Assembly (NCBI GenBank): GCA_904066235.2
Contig: CAJFCV020000004.1
Location: forward strand, 1,550,001-1,614,000
Reading direction: 5' to 3'
Source: Bursaphelenchus xylophilus
Lineage: Eukaryota > Nematoda > Chromadorea > Rhabditida > Aphelenchoididae
Length of the DNA: 64,000 nucleotides
Below, piece after piece: positions 51,819-62,333 of the stretch; position 1 is the first letter of the stretch; every line of letters begins with the position of its first letter. Position numbers and translations under genes: made by a program. The notes beneath the pieces were generated by a model. That model searched no databases. It was not told where the DNA came from and saw only the letters and a list, made by a program, of their open reading frames with translations.

Positions 51819-52811
51819 ATGTTGAAAACGGTTCTTTTGTTGTCCACTTTCTCCGCTGTCACGTGCGGCCCGTTGGCTAAACTCCAAGCCCGAAACGGAC
51901 TTGTGCCATGGTGGGTAAGTTGGGATTGTTAATGTTTCGCCGGGCTATAGAAAGGCTGCATAAAGTGCAGAGAAGCATTGGAAGTTCCGCTGTACCCGTC
52001 AACTATCGGTTATGTCTTCAGATACCGAATGACATATCCCTGGGACCAGCAAAGGAAGCGATAAAAATGTGCCATAAGCTCGGGGATTATACTCCCGGGA
52101 CCATTCACAGTGCAAAGAACATCTCAAACATTCTTGGTAAGTCCGTAAGCCAAACAGAACATCAGAATAAATGGCTCGGGACTTGGAAATCTTTGTGTGT
52201 CCAGAAGATGTGTACACAATGACAACGGTTTAAAATGCTCCAGTGGTATAAATAACGGCGGTATATGGCTAGGAATACTCCCTAGAGCATGCCAAAAAAT
52301 TTCGGGCGGTGGAACGTTTCTCGTCGTGGAAAAAATCCAGAAAATCCATCATCCAATTAGGTCATTGCAAAAGTTTTGAATTGAAATTTTTTATGGGTGC
52401 TCTAGGGAGGCCTCCTATGCATATACAGCTGTTGTTTCTATCACTGTCACACTTTAAACGGAAAGTCCAAGGCCTTATATCCGACCAGTGTCCGTCATCT
52501 CCAACTCCAATCGCTTGAAAACGACCGAATTTGTCCGCTTTACCCAAGATATTTCAGAGTTTGGACCAATCGATAATGTCACACAGATCTTGCTCGGGCT
52601 CTATTCAGAGAATAAGCAGTTCAAGTGGCTTGAAACGGAGGAGCCATACGATTACAACAACATCAGACCGGGAGTCGAGATTCCGGATGGCCCCACTTTT
52701 TACGTAATGGCCTACGAAGACACTCCGGACCAAAAGGCCGGAGAATGGCTTCCCGTCGACGGGAACACCGAGATCAATGCTGTTTTGTGCAATCTGTTCA
52801 AAGCGTTATAA
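51819..52811 (+). CDS. Lectin-like secreted protein, array gene 3 (154 aa)
   Basis: Exons 51819-51914, 52022-52136 and 52558-52811, same phases as gene 2. Signal peptide MLKTVLLLSTFSAVTCG. The domain shows AIKMCHKLGDY, PGTIHSAKNISNIL, ILLGLYSENKQFKWLE, YNNIRPGVEIPDG, KAGEWLPVDG and AVLCNLFKAL. Compared with gene 2, GPLGNVTR has become GPIDNVTQ, and DY is inserted after the helix. TATATAA at 51776-51782. The frame is intact, so both copies look functional; probably expressed together. Confidence 0.76.
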
Positions 52812-52867
52812 TACAATTGGTTTTTGTTTTTTTTTAAGTGGCATTTGCTGTTGCATAAATATATATT

Positions 52868-53415
52868 TGTAAACGATATCGGGTTTAAACCTTCTGTGTA
52901 TCGTAGGATCCAAGGACTCCTTTGTGGGCTAAACGCGAGAACTCTTATCCTTTCCAGCGGCTCATCCAATTAATTGGTTTACCTTGTACTTTCTCAATCA
53001 AATTCAATGGTCCACAGTTTCAATTATGACTGTTTATTGACAGTTTACCTTCAAATTAACACGCAATAGACAAAAGTACAATAAGACGTCGGGGAATATG
53101 TTATAGGAGACAAAGACTAACTAAAAGGAGACAAAACAGACTAACTCAAAGGAGACAAAATAGACTAACTACTTTTATATTACCTTAAATAACACTACCT
53201 ACGTTTAAATAAACAAAACAAGATTCTAATTACTAACTAACCTAAACTATAATACTATCTAATAAATAAATAAAGGGGCAAAGAAAAACAACAGCTCGTC
53301 CCCAATCCAGTACTCACACTGAAGCCAAATCCCTTTTCTTGCCTTGTTGACATGGCTTTGGTCCTTCTTGTTTTCGCGTTGAGACCCCTTGAACAAGATG
53401 GTGTAACCAGCTACA
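52868..53415. mobile_element. Solo LTR, duplicate of 50793-51309
   Basis: Same TGTAAAC...CTACA ends and the same ATATT on both sides. It contains an extra 30-bp internal duplication (CTAACTCAAAGGAGACAAAA). Confidence 0.72.
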
Positions 53416-53499
53416 ATATTTTGAATTTTTGATCGGACTTTTCTGCAAGGCTTTTTTTAATGCTGGATAAAAGAAAGTTTTTTTTCCTTTTTTGACCCA

Positions 53500-53670
53500 A
53501 CGACTTGTATTGCGAACGTTAGGAGAAGGCCTGGGTAATGAAACGAGTCGGTCCTTTGAAGACCAAGAATACCTGTTTTTAGCCGAAGCTCTGCGCCTTC
53601 AAAAATACGCATCGATTTGTCATTGTATGTACATTTGTATGGCGAAGGTTAGGAGAAGGTCTGGGTAATG
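53500..53670. repeat. Fragment of the 4450-type repeat and a duplicated exon scrap
   Basis: Two short copies of GGAGAAGG(C/T)CTGGGTAATGAAACG with the beginning of the gene-1-type exon (GCCGAAGCTCTGCGCC) between them. Confidence 0.5.
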
Positions 53671-53798
53671 AAACGTGTCGGTAACCGACACGCATCATCT
53701 GTGAAAGACGTATGCAAAATGCTCCGAATTCTTTCTGAATTTTACATAGTCTATGTTGAGCTAAGACCTCCTTTGAAGACCAAGAATATCTGTTTTAG

Positions 53799-54054
53799 CC
53801 GAAGCTCTGCGCCTTCAAAAATACGTCGACTACAGACTGACTACGTTAAGATCGGACTCTACGCAAACAGAAAGAAGATCTGGTGGCTGGACGGACGGCT
53901 ACCATTCAACTAAAATCTGCCGCGGGGATTCCTCATTCCCGAAATACCCGCATAGTTCGCCATTGAGATTGAAGGTCGGTACCGGAAGCAAGGAGAGTGG
54001 TTTGCATTGCGGACTGACATACCGGGCCGCGCCGTTTTTTTGCGGAGATTTCTA
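53799..54054 (+). pseudogene. Pseudogene of the gene-1-type C-terminal exon
   Basis: Aligns over its whole length with 48989-49248 but has an in-frame TAA after ACCATTCAAC, an altered acceptor, further indels and no upstream signal exon. Confidence 0.75.
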
Positions 54055-54331
54055 ACCGAGAATACAGCATCTTTTAATCAAGCAATATGACAGCAATAAA
54101 ACGATTAATTAAAGTTGGATTGAAGGGAATCCTTTTTGAAACTCCCTGAACTCTTGCCATTCAAAAATAATGGTGGAAAAATACAATTTCCGACTTATCT
54201 TAACCCGAGATTGACTTCTTAACTGCAGATCATTTGATCCTGCACCGCAAAGGAGAAACATTTGAACATAAAGGTCAAAAAACAATATATAATAACTTAC
54301 TGACGTTTCATAGAAACCACAGCAACACAGC

Positions 54332-56584
54332 ATGTTGAAAATGGTTCTTTTGTTGTCCATTTTTTCTGCAGCTATGAGTGGCCCGTTGTCTAAAATTCAA
54401 GAACATAACGGACTGGTACCGTGGTCGGTAAGTGGAGATTGTTGGTTCTTGTGGGCTAAAGTAAAGATGAATTAAGTGTAGAAAACCCTTTGGAAGTTCC
54501 ACTGCACTTTTACTATCAGTTATCAGTTATGTCTTTAGATACCGTACGACAACGACAACTCCCTGGGACCAGCAAAAGAAGCGATAAAAGTGTGCTATGA
54601 GCTCGATTTTACTCCCGGGACCATTCACAGTGCAAAGAACATCTCAAAGATTCTTGGTAAGTCCGTCGGCCAAGCAGAACGTCTTACATGGCTCGGGACT
54701 TGGAAATTTTTGAGTGTCCAGAAAATGTGTCACGATGACAACGGTTTAAAATGTTCCAGTGGTATAAATAACGGCTGGGTACGGCTAGGAAAACTCCCTA
54801 GAGCACGACAAAAAATTTCGGGCGCTGTGGCCAATAAAATCCAGAAAATCCGTCATCCAATTTTGAGCATTGCAAAAGTTTTTAACCGAAATTTTTTATG
54901 GGTGCTCCAGGAGGACTCCTATACATATACAGCTGTTGTGTATACTACTGTCACATTTTAAACGAGTGTCATTGTGACACATTTTCTGGATACACAAAGA
55001 TTTTTAACCCTTTCCGGACGAGTCGGCACGTATATATTAAAATGAAAGAGGGTACCCTACTGAGTAACGGCATAATAGTGGTTCAGCCCATCGAAGCGTT
55101 ATTTGGGACTTATGACAAAAAATGTCCTGAAAAGTACCCCCACTTGACATATCACTTTTAAAATTTTTGCGACAAGCTGTAAGTCGGAAACTACCCCTGA
55201 ATTAAAGTCGAGGAGTCCTAGTATTGTTACATCCAAGAACTGTCCAAATCGGAGCACCATAGGATTTGTTATCGATTTTTGGAAATTGAATTTTTAATTT
55301 TGGTCAATTTTGGACCTAAAATCAAGTATATCTTCCGCCGGTATCAACCATTTCGGTCCAAATGTGGTTTTTCCGAATCTATTGTGATGTTAGCTTCTTA
55401 CTAGAATATTTCCAGAAAAAACCTACGAGGCATATTTCTGTAAAACGCGGAAATGTTGAAAGTGTAAAGGTTTGATCGTATAAAATGTCGCCGCGAGCCG
55501 CGAAGGGACGGGCGCAGCTCGAAACAAGAAAATAATAATTTTTTCTTTGATAAATATTATTTTAGTGTCAACAAGATGATTCAACACGAAATGCAGACAG
55601 GAATAGCACACAAACGTTACCTAAATGTCATTTTTATACTTTTACTCTGTTTTCAGGCAATTTCCATCGGTTTTAATTTGGTTTCACACTAAAATCAAAT
55701 TTCTCAAAATTTTTTTATTATTTTCTCGTTTCGAGCTGCGCCCGTCCCTTCGCGGCTCGCGGCGACATTTTATACGATCAAACCTTTACACTTTCAACAT
55801 TTCCGCGTTTTACAGAAATATGCCTCATAGGTTTTTTCTGGAAATATTCTAGTAAGAAGCTAACATCACAATAGATTCGGAAAAACCACATTTGGACCGA
55901 AATGGTTGATACCGGCGGAAGATATACTTGATTTTAGGTCCAAAATTGACCAAAATTAAAAATTCAATTTCCAAAAATCGATAACAAATCCTATGGTGCT
56001 CCGATTTGGACAGTTCTTGGATGTAACAATACTAGGACTCCTCGACTTTAATTCAGGGGTAGTTTCCGACTTACAGCTTGTCGCAAAAATTTTAAAAGTG
56101 ATATGTCGAGTGGGGGTACTTTTCAGGACATTTTTTGTCATAAGTCCCAAATAACGCTTCGATGGGCTGAACCACTATTATGCCGTTACTCAGTAGGGTA
56201 CCCTCTTTCATTTTAATATATACGTGCCGACTCGTCCGGAAAGGGTTAAGTCCCAGGCCATATATAAGAATAGTGTCTGTTGTCTCCAACTCCAATCGCT
56301 TGAAAACGACCGAATTTGTCCGCTTTACTCAAGATATTTCAGAGTTTGGACCAATCGATAATGTCACACAGATCTTGCTCGGGCTCTATTCCGAGAATAA
56401 GCAGTTCAAGTGGCTTGAAACAGAGGAGCCATACGATTACAACAACATCAGACCGGGAGTCGAGATTCCGGATGGCCCCACTTTTTAAGTAATGGCCTAC
56501 GAAGACACTCCGGACCAAAAGGCCGGAGAATGGCTTCCCGTCGACGGCAATGCCGAGATCAATGCTGTTTTGTGCAATCTGTAA
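54332..56584 (+). pseudogene. Lectin-like array gene 4, nonsense pseudogene
   Basis: Exons 54332-54427, 54539-54656 and 56343-56584 align with genes 2 and 3, and splice sites are preserved. The signal peptide (MLKMVLLLSIFSAAMSG) is intact, but exon 3 has TAA at 56486-56488 where genes 2 and 3 have the Tyr codon TAC (GPTFY). This removes the GEW strand and the last cysteine. Intron 2 is swollen to 1.7 kb by a 1.2-kb palindromic element. The break is a single base and the rest is well conserved, so inactivation is recent, or a short product is made. Confidence 0.75.
55004..56249. mobile_element. Long foldback element, about 540-bp near-identical arms
   Basis: Starts TTAACCCTTTCCGGACGAG and ends CTCGTCCGGAAAGGGTTAA. 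The arms mirror each other with only a few differences (for example CACTTGACAT against CACTCGACAT) around a loop of about 150 bp near 55550-55700. No coding frame. It occupies intron 2 of pseudogene 4. Confidence 0.82.
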
Positions 56585-56994
56585 TGGAAATACTGTTGTG
56601 ATTACCTGAAGCAATGTTTTTTGCCCCGCTTTTAACACAATAAACCAAGCAATGTGTATATCGACATTTTTATATTTAGAGAGATTGGTATGCAATTTAT
56701 TTTACGATCTCCAAGCGTCCGCAGAAAAATAAAATGCCGTTTCATTCAACGAAGTGCTCCGTTTGAGCTGCTGCCGGAAACAAAACTGTTTTTTTCAGTT
56801 GGTTTGACCTTCGCCGCGAACGGAGTGTAGCAAATATCAACCGAGAAATTGATCGTTACAGATTGGTTTTTGTCATTTTATAAGTGGTATTTGCTGTCAC
56901 ACAAATATTTTGAATTTTTTATCGCGGTTTTCTGCATGGCCTTTTAAAAAAATGCTGACTATGAGAAAGTTTTTCTTCCTTTTTTGGCGCTAGG

Positions 56995-57560
56995 GCTGGT
57001 CAGCGACAGTTTGGGTCGACGATACTTTTGGTCGCACCGATTTGTCGTTGTATATATGGCGAAGGCTGGCAAAAGGCCGAGTTAATAAAAACAATATGAT
57101 TTATCAGGTCCTGGGATGGTTTATAGTATTTTATTATATGTATTACTGCAAGTATACAAAGATAAAACTAACAACCTTTAGGATCAACGACAGGTCGGGT
57201 CGGCGATACCTCAATCGATGCGTATTTACATTCATTAAAGAGGTTATGAAAAAGTTCAGTTAATAAAAATAGGATTGATCATGTCTAGGGTAGGCTATGA
57301 CCTATTTTGAGATATTTCATATTCATTATTGCAAGTAGATTTAGACAAAATTTACGGCTCTTCTTTTTTCGGAAAAACTGTGGTCTTTTATACATACGTT
57401 ACAAGAGCTCAGCGCCAAGAAGACTAAGGTTAGCTAGAAGTAGGAAAAGTGGCCTTATTGCAAGTCTTCACCGAGCCTCCGCCGGGCATCCAATGGCTAT
57501 CTCAGGCCTCGTAGGTACTTTCTGCAATCTTTTTTTAGGGCTCCGCCTGTATCAATTGAT
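56995..57560. repeat. Copy of the 4450-type repeat
   Basis: GATTTGTCGTTGTATATATGG, ATATGATTTATCAGGTCCTGG, then AAGTCTTCACCGAGCCTCCG; the rest of 56585-57647 shows no gene. Confidence 0.5.
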
Positions 57561-57647
57561 TTTGTGCCATACGTGCTTTTTTTGGGCTAACACAGCAGCC
57601 TAAGTTTCGAAGAAGACAACAGGCCATAAAATTTAATTTTACAGACA

Positions 57648-58644
57648 ATGAAAATTGCGGTATTTCTCCTTGCCCTCTCCAGCGCCGTTGCCGCTCCATT
57701 GACTCCGTTCCGTATAGTCGGAAACGCCTCTAGTGGTGCTAATGTAAGTCTGAGGAGGGTTTTCGGTGGTTTTTCTAATTACTCCAGTTTTTTGTCAGCA
57801 ACATGTTTTTTGCCATGCTTTGCAGGTAGTTTGCGGTGTTCCACTTCCAGTTAAAGACATAGTCAACAGCTGCCGGGTTCCCTTTGGCTTTGTTCCGGCA
57901 ACCATTCACAGCAAAGCTCAGAACGACGCAGCCTTGAGTATGTTTTTTTATTAGTGTTGTATGGATCGGGCTAACAAATCTTCATGTTTAGAAGATGTGT
58001 TACGATGACACCCGTTTAAAATGTGTTAGTGGTATTAAAAACGGCTGTATATGGGTAGGAGTTCTTCCTTGAGTGAACACAAACCAATTTAAGCAGAAAA
58101 CTTTTGCAATGCTCAACTTGGATGATTTTTTTTCCGGCGAGAACCTTTGCAGGTTCCAAATTTTTTTGTCATACTCCGAGGAGCGCTCGTATTCTGTTGT
58201 TTACATCACTAGGACATTTTAAATCGGTGTCATCGTGACATATTTTCTGGACACGCAATGGTTTATAAGTCACGAGCCATATAGCACCTAATTTTTTTGG
58301 AATCGTACATTTTTTATCTTGTTTTCCCCGTTTTTTCCAAATAGTGTATTGCTATGCATTTGTTACCCTCAATTTCAGAGATTGCCGCCGGCGTCCCGAT
58401 TTACTGCTCCGACGCCACAGATAAAATTGTAATTGGGCTCTACTCGGAGCACCAGAAATTCAAGTGGCTTGGAAGCAACACCACCTACGACTTTAATAAC
58501 ATCCGCAAGGGCGTTGAGATCCCGGACGGCCCCACCTACTATGTTCTCGCTTTCAAAGACACCGCAGAGCAAAAGGCCGGAGAATGGCTGCCGGTGGATG
58601 GCAATGTTAGAATTGCTGGTGCTTTGTGCGTCAATAAACATTAA
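57648..58644 (+). CDS. Lectin-like secreted protein, array gene 5 (157 aa)
   Basis: Exons 57648-57743, 57826-57937 and 58379-58644, phases 0 and 1. Signal peptide MKIAVFLLALSSAVAAP. Domain landmarks: DIVNSCRVPFGFVPATIHSK, IVIGLYSEHQKFKWLG, YDFNNIRKGVEIPDG, QKAGEWLPVDG, GALCVN. Unlike its neighbours it carries two extra cysteines (VVCGVP and IYCSDAT), giving four in the mature protein. TTTTACAG lies 3 bp before the ATG, a trans-splice-type acceptor. It is most like genes 2 and 3 but clearly diverged, so the subfamily is older than the recent duplications. Confidence 0.76.
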
Positions 58645-58761
58645 CAAGACGTGTTAAGGGTCTTGAAACGGACGGTTTACTCCAATTTTAGCAAAAGTTT
58701 TTATATGCTGTGTAAGCAGTGAATTCGTTAAAAATTGAAACATTGCCAATGAAGTTATCCT

Positions 58762-59339
58762 TCAATAAATATGTCCACAGATTGCACCAGTGCTTCCCTG
58801 TTCAGCGGGCAACGCGAACCATTCTCCGGGCTGACGACCGTCGGTTCCGTGGGGATCGAGCGCGAAGTAAACGCGGCCGGACGGGATTTCGAATCCCTGC
58901 GGGAAGTTGGTGTAGTTGGATGAGACTCTGTCGTCGAACCATTTGAGTTGCTGGTCTTGGGCATACAATCCGATTTGGAAAAACGGGATCTGTGCTCCCA
59001 CCAAACCTTCAAGCTCCGGAGTATCTGCTGCAAATCGTGATTTTAAGCCCTCTACAATTTTTATGCCTTCATAACTCTGGGCCTGAAAACTTTGGCGCGG
59101 CTAGCAACCGACATTTAAGTCAAGCTTAGTGGTGACATACCAACAATCAATCCGTTAATGTGCTCGCTTTGGATGACGCCTGGCTTTCCTCCGTTTTTCT
59201 CGCATACATCAGCAATGTCGGATGGTAAGAAAGGAGCTCTTTGATAGTGAAGGGATAGGTCATAGCCGGGATGAGCATTCAACTTCAAGTCCGAAGCGAT
59301 AGCAAAAGGGCACAAGATGGAGAGGATAAGGAACTTCAT
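58762..59339 (-). CDS. Lectin-like secreted protein, array gene 6 (154 aa)
   Basis: Minus-strand exons 59339-59141 and 59027-58762; split Gly/Ala codon G|CA keeps frame. Signal peptide MKFLILSILCPFAIAS. Domain: DIADVCEKNGG, PGVIQSEHINGLIV, FFQIGLYAQDQQLKWFD, YTNFPQGFEIPSG, a conserved YFALDPHGTDGRQPGEW block, and GAICG. The first and last Cys are the only ones in the mature chain. It is head-to-head with gene 7 across a 313-bp shared promoter. This is the intact member of the minus-strand subfamily; the homologues at 60882 and 63550 are broken. Confidence 0.78.
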
Positions 59340-59652
59340 TGCCGATAATGTGAGGTTGTGCTGTCCAAAATAAGTGGTTTACATAATAGCCTCAGGTCAA
59401 GTTCTGGCATTTGAAAACAAATCAGCGGCGTGGAAGTTCAAGATCGAATTTGAATCCAAAAACTGATTCATTGCTTAGGCATCATTAATCCAACAATAAT
59501 GCAATCAACTCTCTTAAGTTTACTTTGGATTCAAATTTGCTCTTGAACTTTATGGCTTTGATTCTGCATGCAAACTATTAAATACCAAAGTTCGGCACAA
59601 AACTTCTATAAAAAGGCACTTTTTTTGCGAACATATCAACGCATTGTCAACC
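59340..59652. promoter_or_regulatory. Bidirectional promoter with 27-bp inverted repeat
   Basis: Between divergent genes 6 and 7. Arms at 59434-59460 and 59524-59550 (AAGTTCAAGA...TTTGAATCCAAA and its inverse) differ at 2 of 27 positions and are 63 bp apart. TATAAAAA for gene 7 is at 59607-59614. The same layout is kept at 62012-62333. Confidence 0.55.
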
Positions 59653-60504
59653 ATGAAGGTTCTCCTGTTTGCCGTCCTGATTCCGCTGGTCGCTGCATCG
59701 CAGGTGAAGTTATTTCGGGCCGGTTTCAATAAGCGGGGGTACGACTTTGGCGTTGGTTACGTAAAAGAAGCGTTCCCTCCTTCTGATATCGCCAAAGCTT
59801 GTAAGGACGCTAACCCTACTTTATCGCCAGGAGTGATAGTCGACAAGGGTGCTAACGACTGGATTGTTGGTGAGTTTGTATTGACCTATACTGGAGACTT
59901 TGTGGATGTTGATGCAGGCTAAGAAGCATCTGGCTTCCAGAAGTTTTCGTGCTGATGAGTATTGTTGAGCCATAACTTCGCCATTAGGGCCCGTAAGCAC
60001 CTTTGGAAGCCAGGCACTTTTCCCACTGCCTGGGGTCTTTAGCATCTACTAGACCATCAGTAGGGATCGGAAAACGTGAGGTCCCTTTTGGACGAAATTG
60101 TAAAATTAATAGGAAAATTTTCGGGTAGGAAAACGTCAAAAAAAAAACAAAAAAAAATCGCGGCAGGACCCGTAGAGAAGTTATCACGAGCTTTGAATTA
60201 TAAAAATTTTTCTTCTCTAACCTCCTTACTAATTGTAGCGGCTACACCCGTAGTTGAAGCCAGATGGCATGTAAAGATCCCCTACTTCCAAATTGGATTA
60301 TACGCCCAAGACCAACAGCTCAAATGGTTCGACGAAAGCGTCCCGAGCAACTTTTCTGGTCTTCCGGCAGGAACTCAAATCCCCGACGGCACCGCTTACT
60401 TCGCACTCGATCCCCACGGCACCGACGGCCGCCAGCCCGGGGAATGGTTCGTGTTGCCTGCGGGTGAAAAGGTACATGCTTTGGTCTGTGGACGGTCCGT
60501 GTAA
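59653..60504 (+). CDS. Lectin-like secreted protein, array gene 7 (160 aa)
   Basis: Exons 59653-59869 and 60239-60504. Signal peptide MKVLLFAVLIPLVAAS. Domain: DIAKACKDANPTL, PGVIVDKGANDWIV, PYFQIGLYAQDQQLKWFD, FSGLPAGTQIPDG, FALDPHGTDGRQPGEWFVL, ALVCG. The second exon is nearly the same as in gene 9, while the first exon has diverged in the region after the helix, a pattern suggesting gene conversion of exon 2. It is divergent to gene 6. Confidence 0.8.
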
Positions 60505-60650
60505 AACACAAATAAAAAAGGCTTTTACTTGATGATTTTTTAGTTGGAAATAAATTTTGATTGCGGAAAGAAGAATGTTTGAGTGCGGGGAGTGACAAAG
60601 GGGAAAAAGTCAAGGAGAGACTGAGAAATGTTGTTTTCTTGCATGTACAG

Positions 60651-60722
60651 TGGCCGACCTGATCCAGTGGCAAAAAACGTACCGTTTTGCATCCGGGAAG
60701 CATGAAAAATGCACATATAAAA
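60651..60722. repeat. MITE family 2, left end only
   Basis: CAGTGGCCGACCTGATCCAG, AAAACGTACCG and ATCCGGGAAGCATG, then unrelated sequence. The identical truncation recurs at 63331-63400 behind gene 9, so it was duplicated with the unit. Confidence 0.65.
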
Positions 60723-60881
60723 CCCTCCTACAACACAATAAAGAACCCGTTGGCCGTCACTTCAATCAATCCAAGAGATATGAAATGTTTTAATTCTGAG
60801 AATTGACAAAAAAATTTTTATTGTGTATGCAGTAAATTCGTTAAAAATTCAAACAAAGTCCATTCAGGGCTTTATGAACCC

Positions 60882-62011
60882 TTAAGACAACCTTCCACAG
60901 ATGACACTGGACTATCTGTTCCTCGGGCAACACGAACCATTCTCCGGGCTGGCGACCGTCGGTGCCGTGAGGATCGACACCGAAGTAAACGAGAAATCCG
61001 GATGGGATTTCAAATCCCTGCTGGAAATTGGTATAGTTTTATGAGACCATGTCGTCGAAACGTCTGAGTTTCTGGTCTTCTGCGTACAATCCAATTTGAT
61101 AATAGGGTATGATTACTCCCAATTCCTCTGTCAGATTCCACGGAACATGGAATTATCCACGTCAACTCGATGCAATTTATGGAGAGAGAGATGTCCCCGG
61201 TGTCAACTGTTTCCCCAGCTGTTTTTCCCCGATGTTCGAGAATGTTCGATGCAGAGGTACCGAAGCGGAGCGCCTGAATCACGGCACCGTTACCTTCTCT
61301 CAGGTTTTATCCCATCTTGATTGATCAGTTGTAGTTGTGTAGTGTTCTGGTGTTGTTGTATGTTGGATGTTTTTGTAGAGTTGTGTGTTATTATTGTATT
61401 GAAGCGTTATTCTAAATTTATTGTAATTCTTCCCCTTCTTGATAAATTTGTCTATTTGAGTTAATTATCATTTATTTTCGTCTTGATCCAAAGGGGGAAC
61501 GAAAACCTCGATTAACCGCCCTCCACATCGGCAACCTTCCAGTTGGAAGGTCAAGTAACTTCAGGTAGAAGTTGTTGAAGGTAGTCGACTAGAGAAACCA
61601 CCGCAAGACCACCAGCCATCTCGTTATTTCTTTTCGTATTTCAGTCTGGTCGAAGGAGGAATCGGACATCCTCTTCAAACTTCGGAGTATTTCCTGCAAA
61701 TCGGGATTTTAGGGCCTCTACAACTTTTATGCTTCAACTCTGGGCCCCAAAGCTTTGGCACGACCAGCAACCTGATTTAGGGTCAAGCTTAGTGGTGACA
61801 TACCAACAATAAATCTGTTAATATGCTTGCTTTGGATGACACCTGGCTTAAGATCTGGATCTTGTTTCTCGCATGCAGCTTCAATGTAGGATGGTGAGAA
61901 AGGAGGTTTTAGGTAGAAAACGAACACGTTATAGAAACTGGGATGCGCATTCAACTTCAAGTGCGAAGCGATAGCAAGAGGGCACAAGATGGAGGGGATA
62001 AGGAACTTCAT
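60882..62011 (-). pseudogene. Lectin-like array gene 8, LTR-disrupted pseudogene
   Basis: Exon 1 (62011-61804) is intact, with signal peptide MKFLIPSILCPLAIAS and SYIEAACEKQDPDLKPGVIQ. Exon 2 starts at 61693 but is interrupted at 61668 by a 540-bp solo LTR and resumes at 61128. A TAA at 61039-61041 (minus strand) then falls in the segment that reads YTNFPQ in gene 6. Downstream lies a recognisable GEWF-type region ending near 60882. Both lesions inactivate it. It is the partner of gene 9 in a divergent pair. Confidence 0.8.
61129..61668. mobile_element. Solo LTR, 540 bp, TCCTC target duplication
   Basis: Begins TGTCAGATTCC and ends GGAATCGGACA, with TCCTC at 61124-61128 and 61669-61673. TG...CA ends plus a 5-bp duplication are the mark of an LTR retrotransposon; no internal coding region is present. 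Unrelated to the LTR at 50793. Confidence 0.82.
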
Positions 62012-62333
62012 TGCCGACAATGTGATGTTGTGCTGTCAGAAGTGAATGGTTTATATGTTCAATAGCCTCAGGTCAACTTCCAACATTTGGCAGTCCGTTA
62101 GACAAATTAGCGTGGAAGTTCAACATCCAATTTGAATCCAAAAACTGATTCATTGCTTATGCAACATTAATGAAACAATGATGAAATCAACTCTGTTAAG
62201 TTTACTTTGGATTCAAATTTGCTCTTGAACTTTATGGCTTTGATTCTGCATGCAAACTAATAAATACCAAGGTTCGGCACAAAACTACTATAAAAAGCCG
62301 CTTTTTTGCGAACATATCCACATATTGCCAACC
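62012..62333. promoter_or_regulatory. Bidirectional promoter, second copy
   Basis: Same inverted repeat as in 59340-59652: arms 62116-62142 and 62216-62242. TATAAAAA for gene 9 is at 62289-62296. Confidence 0.55.
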
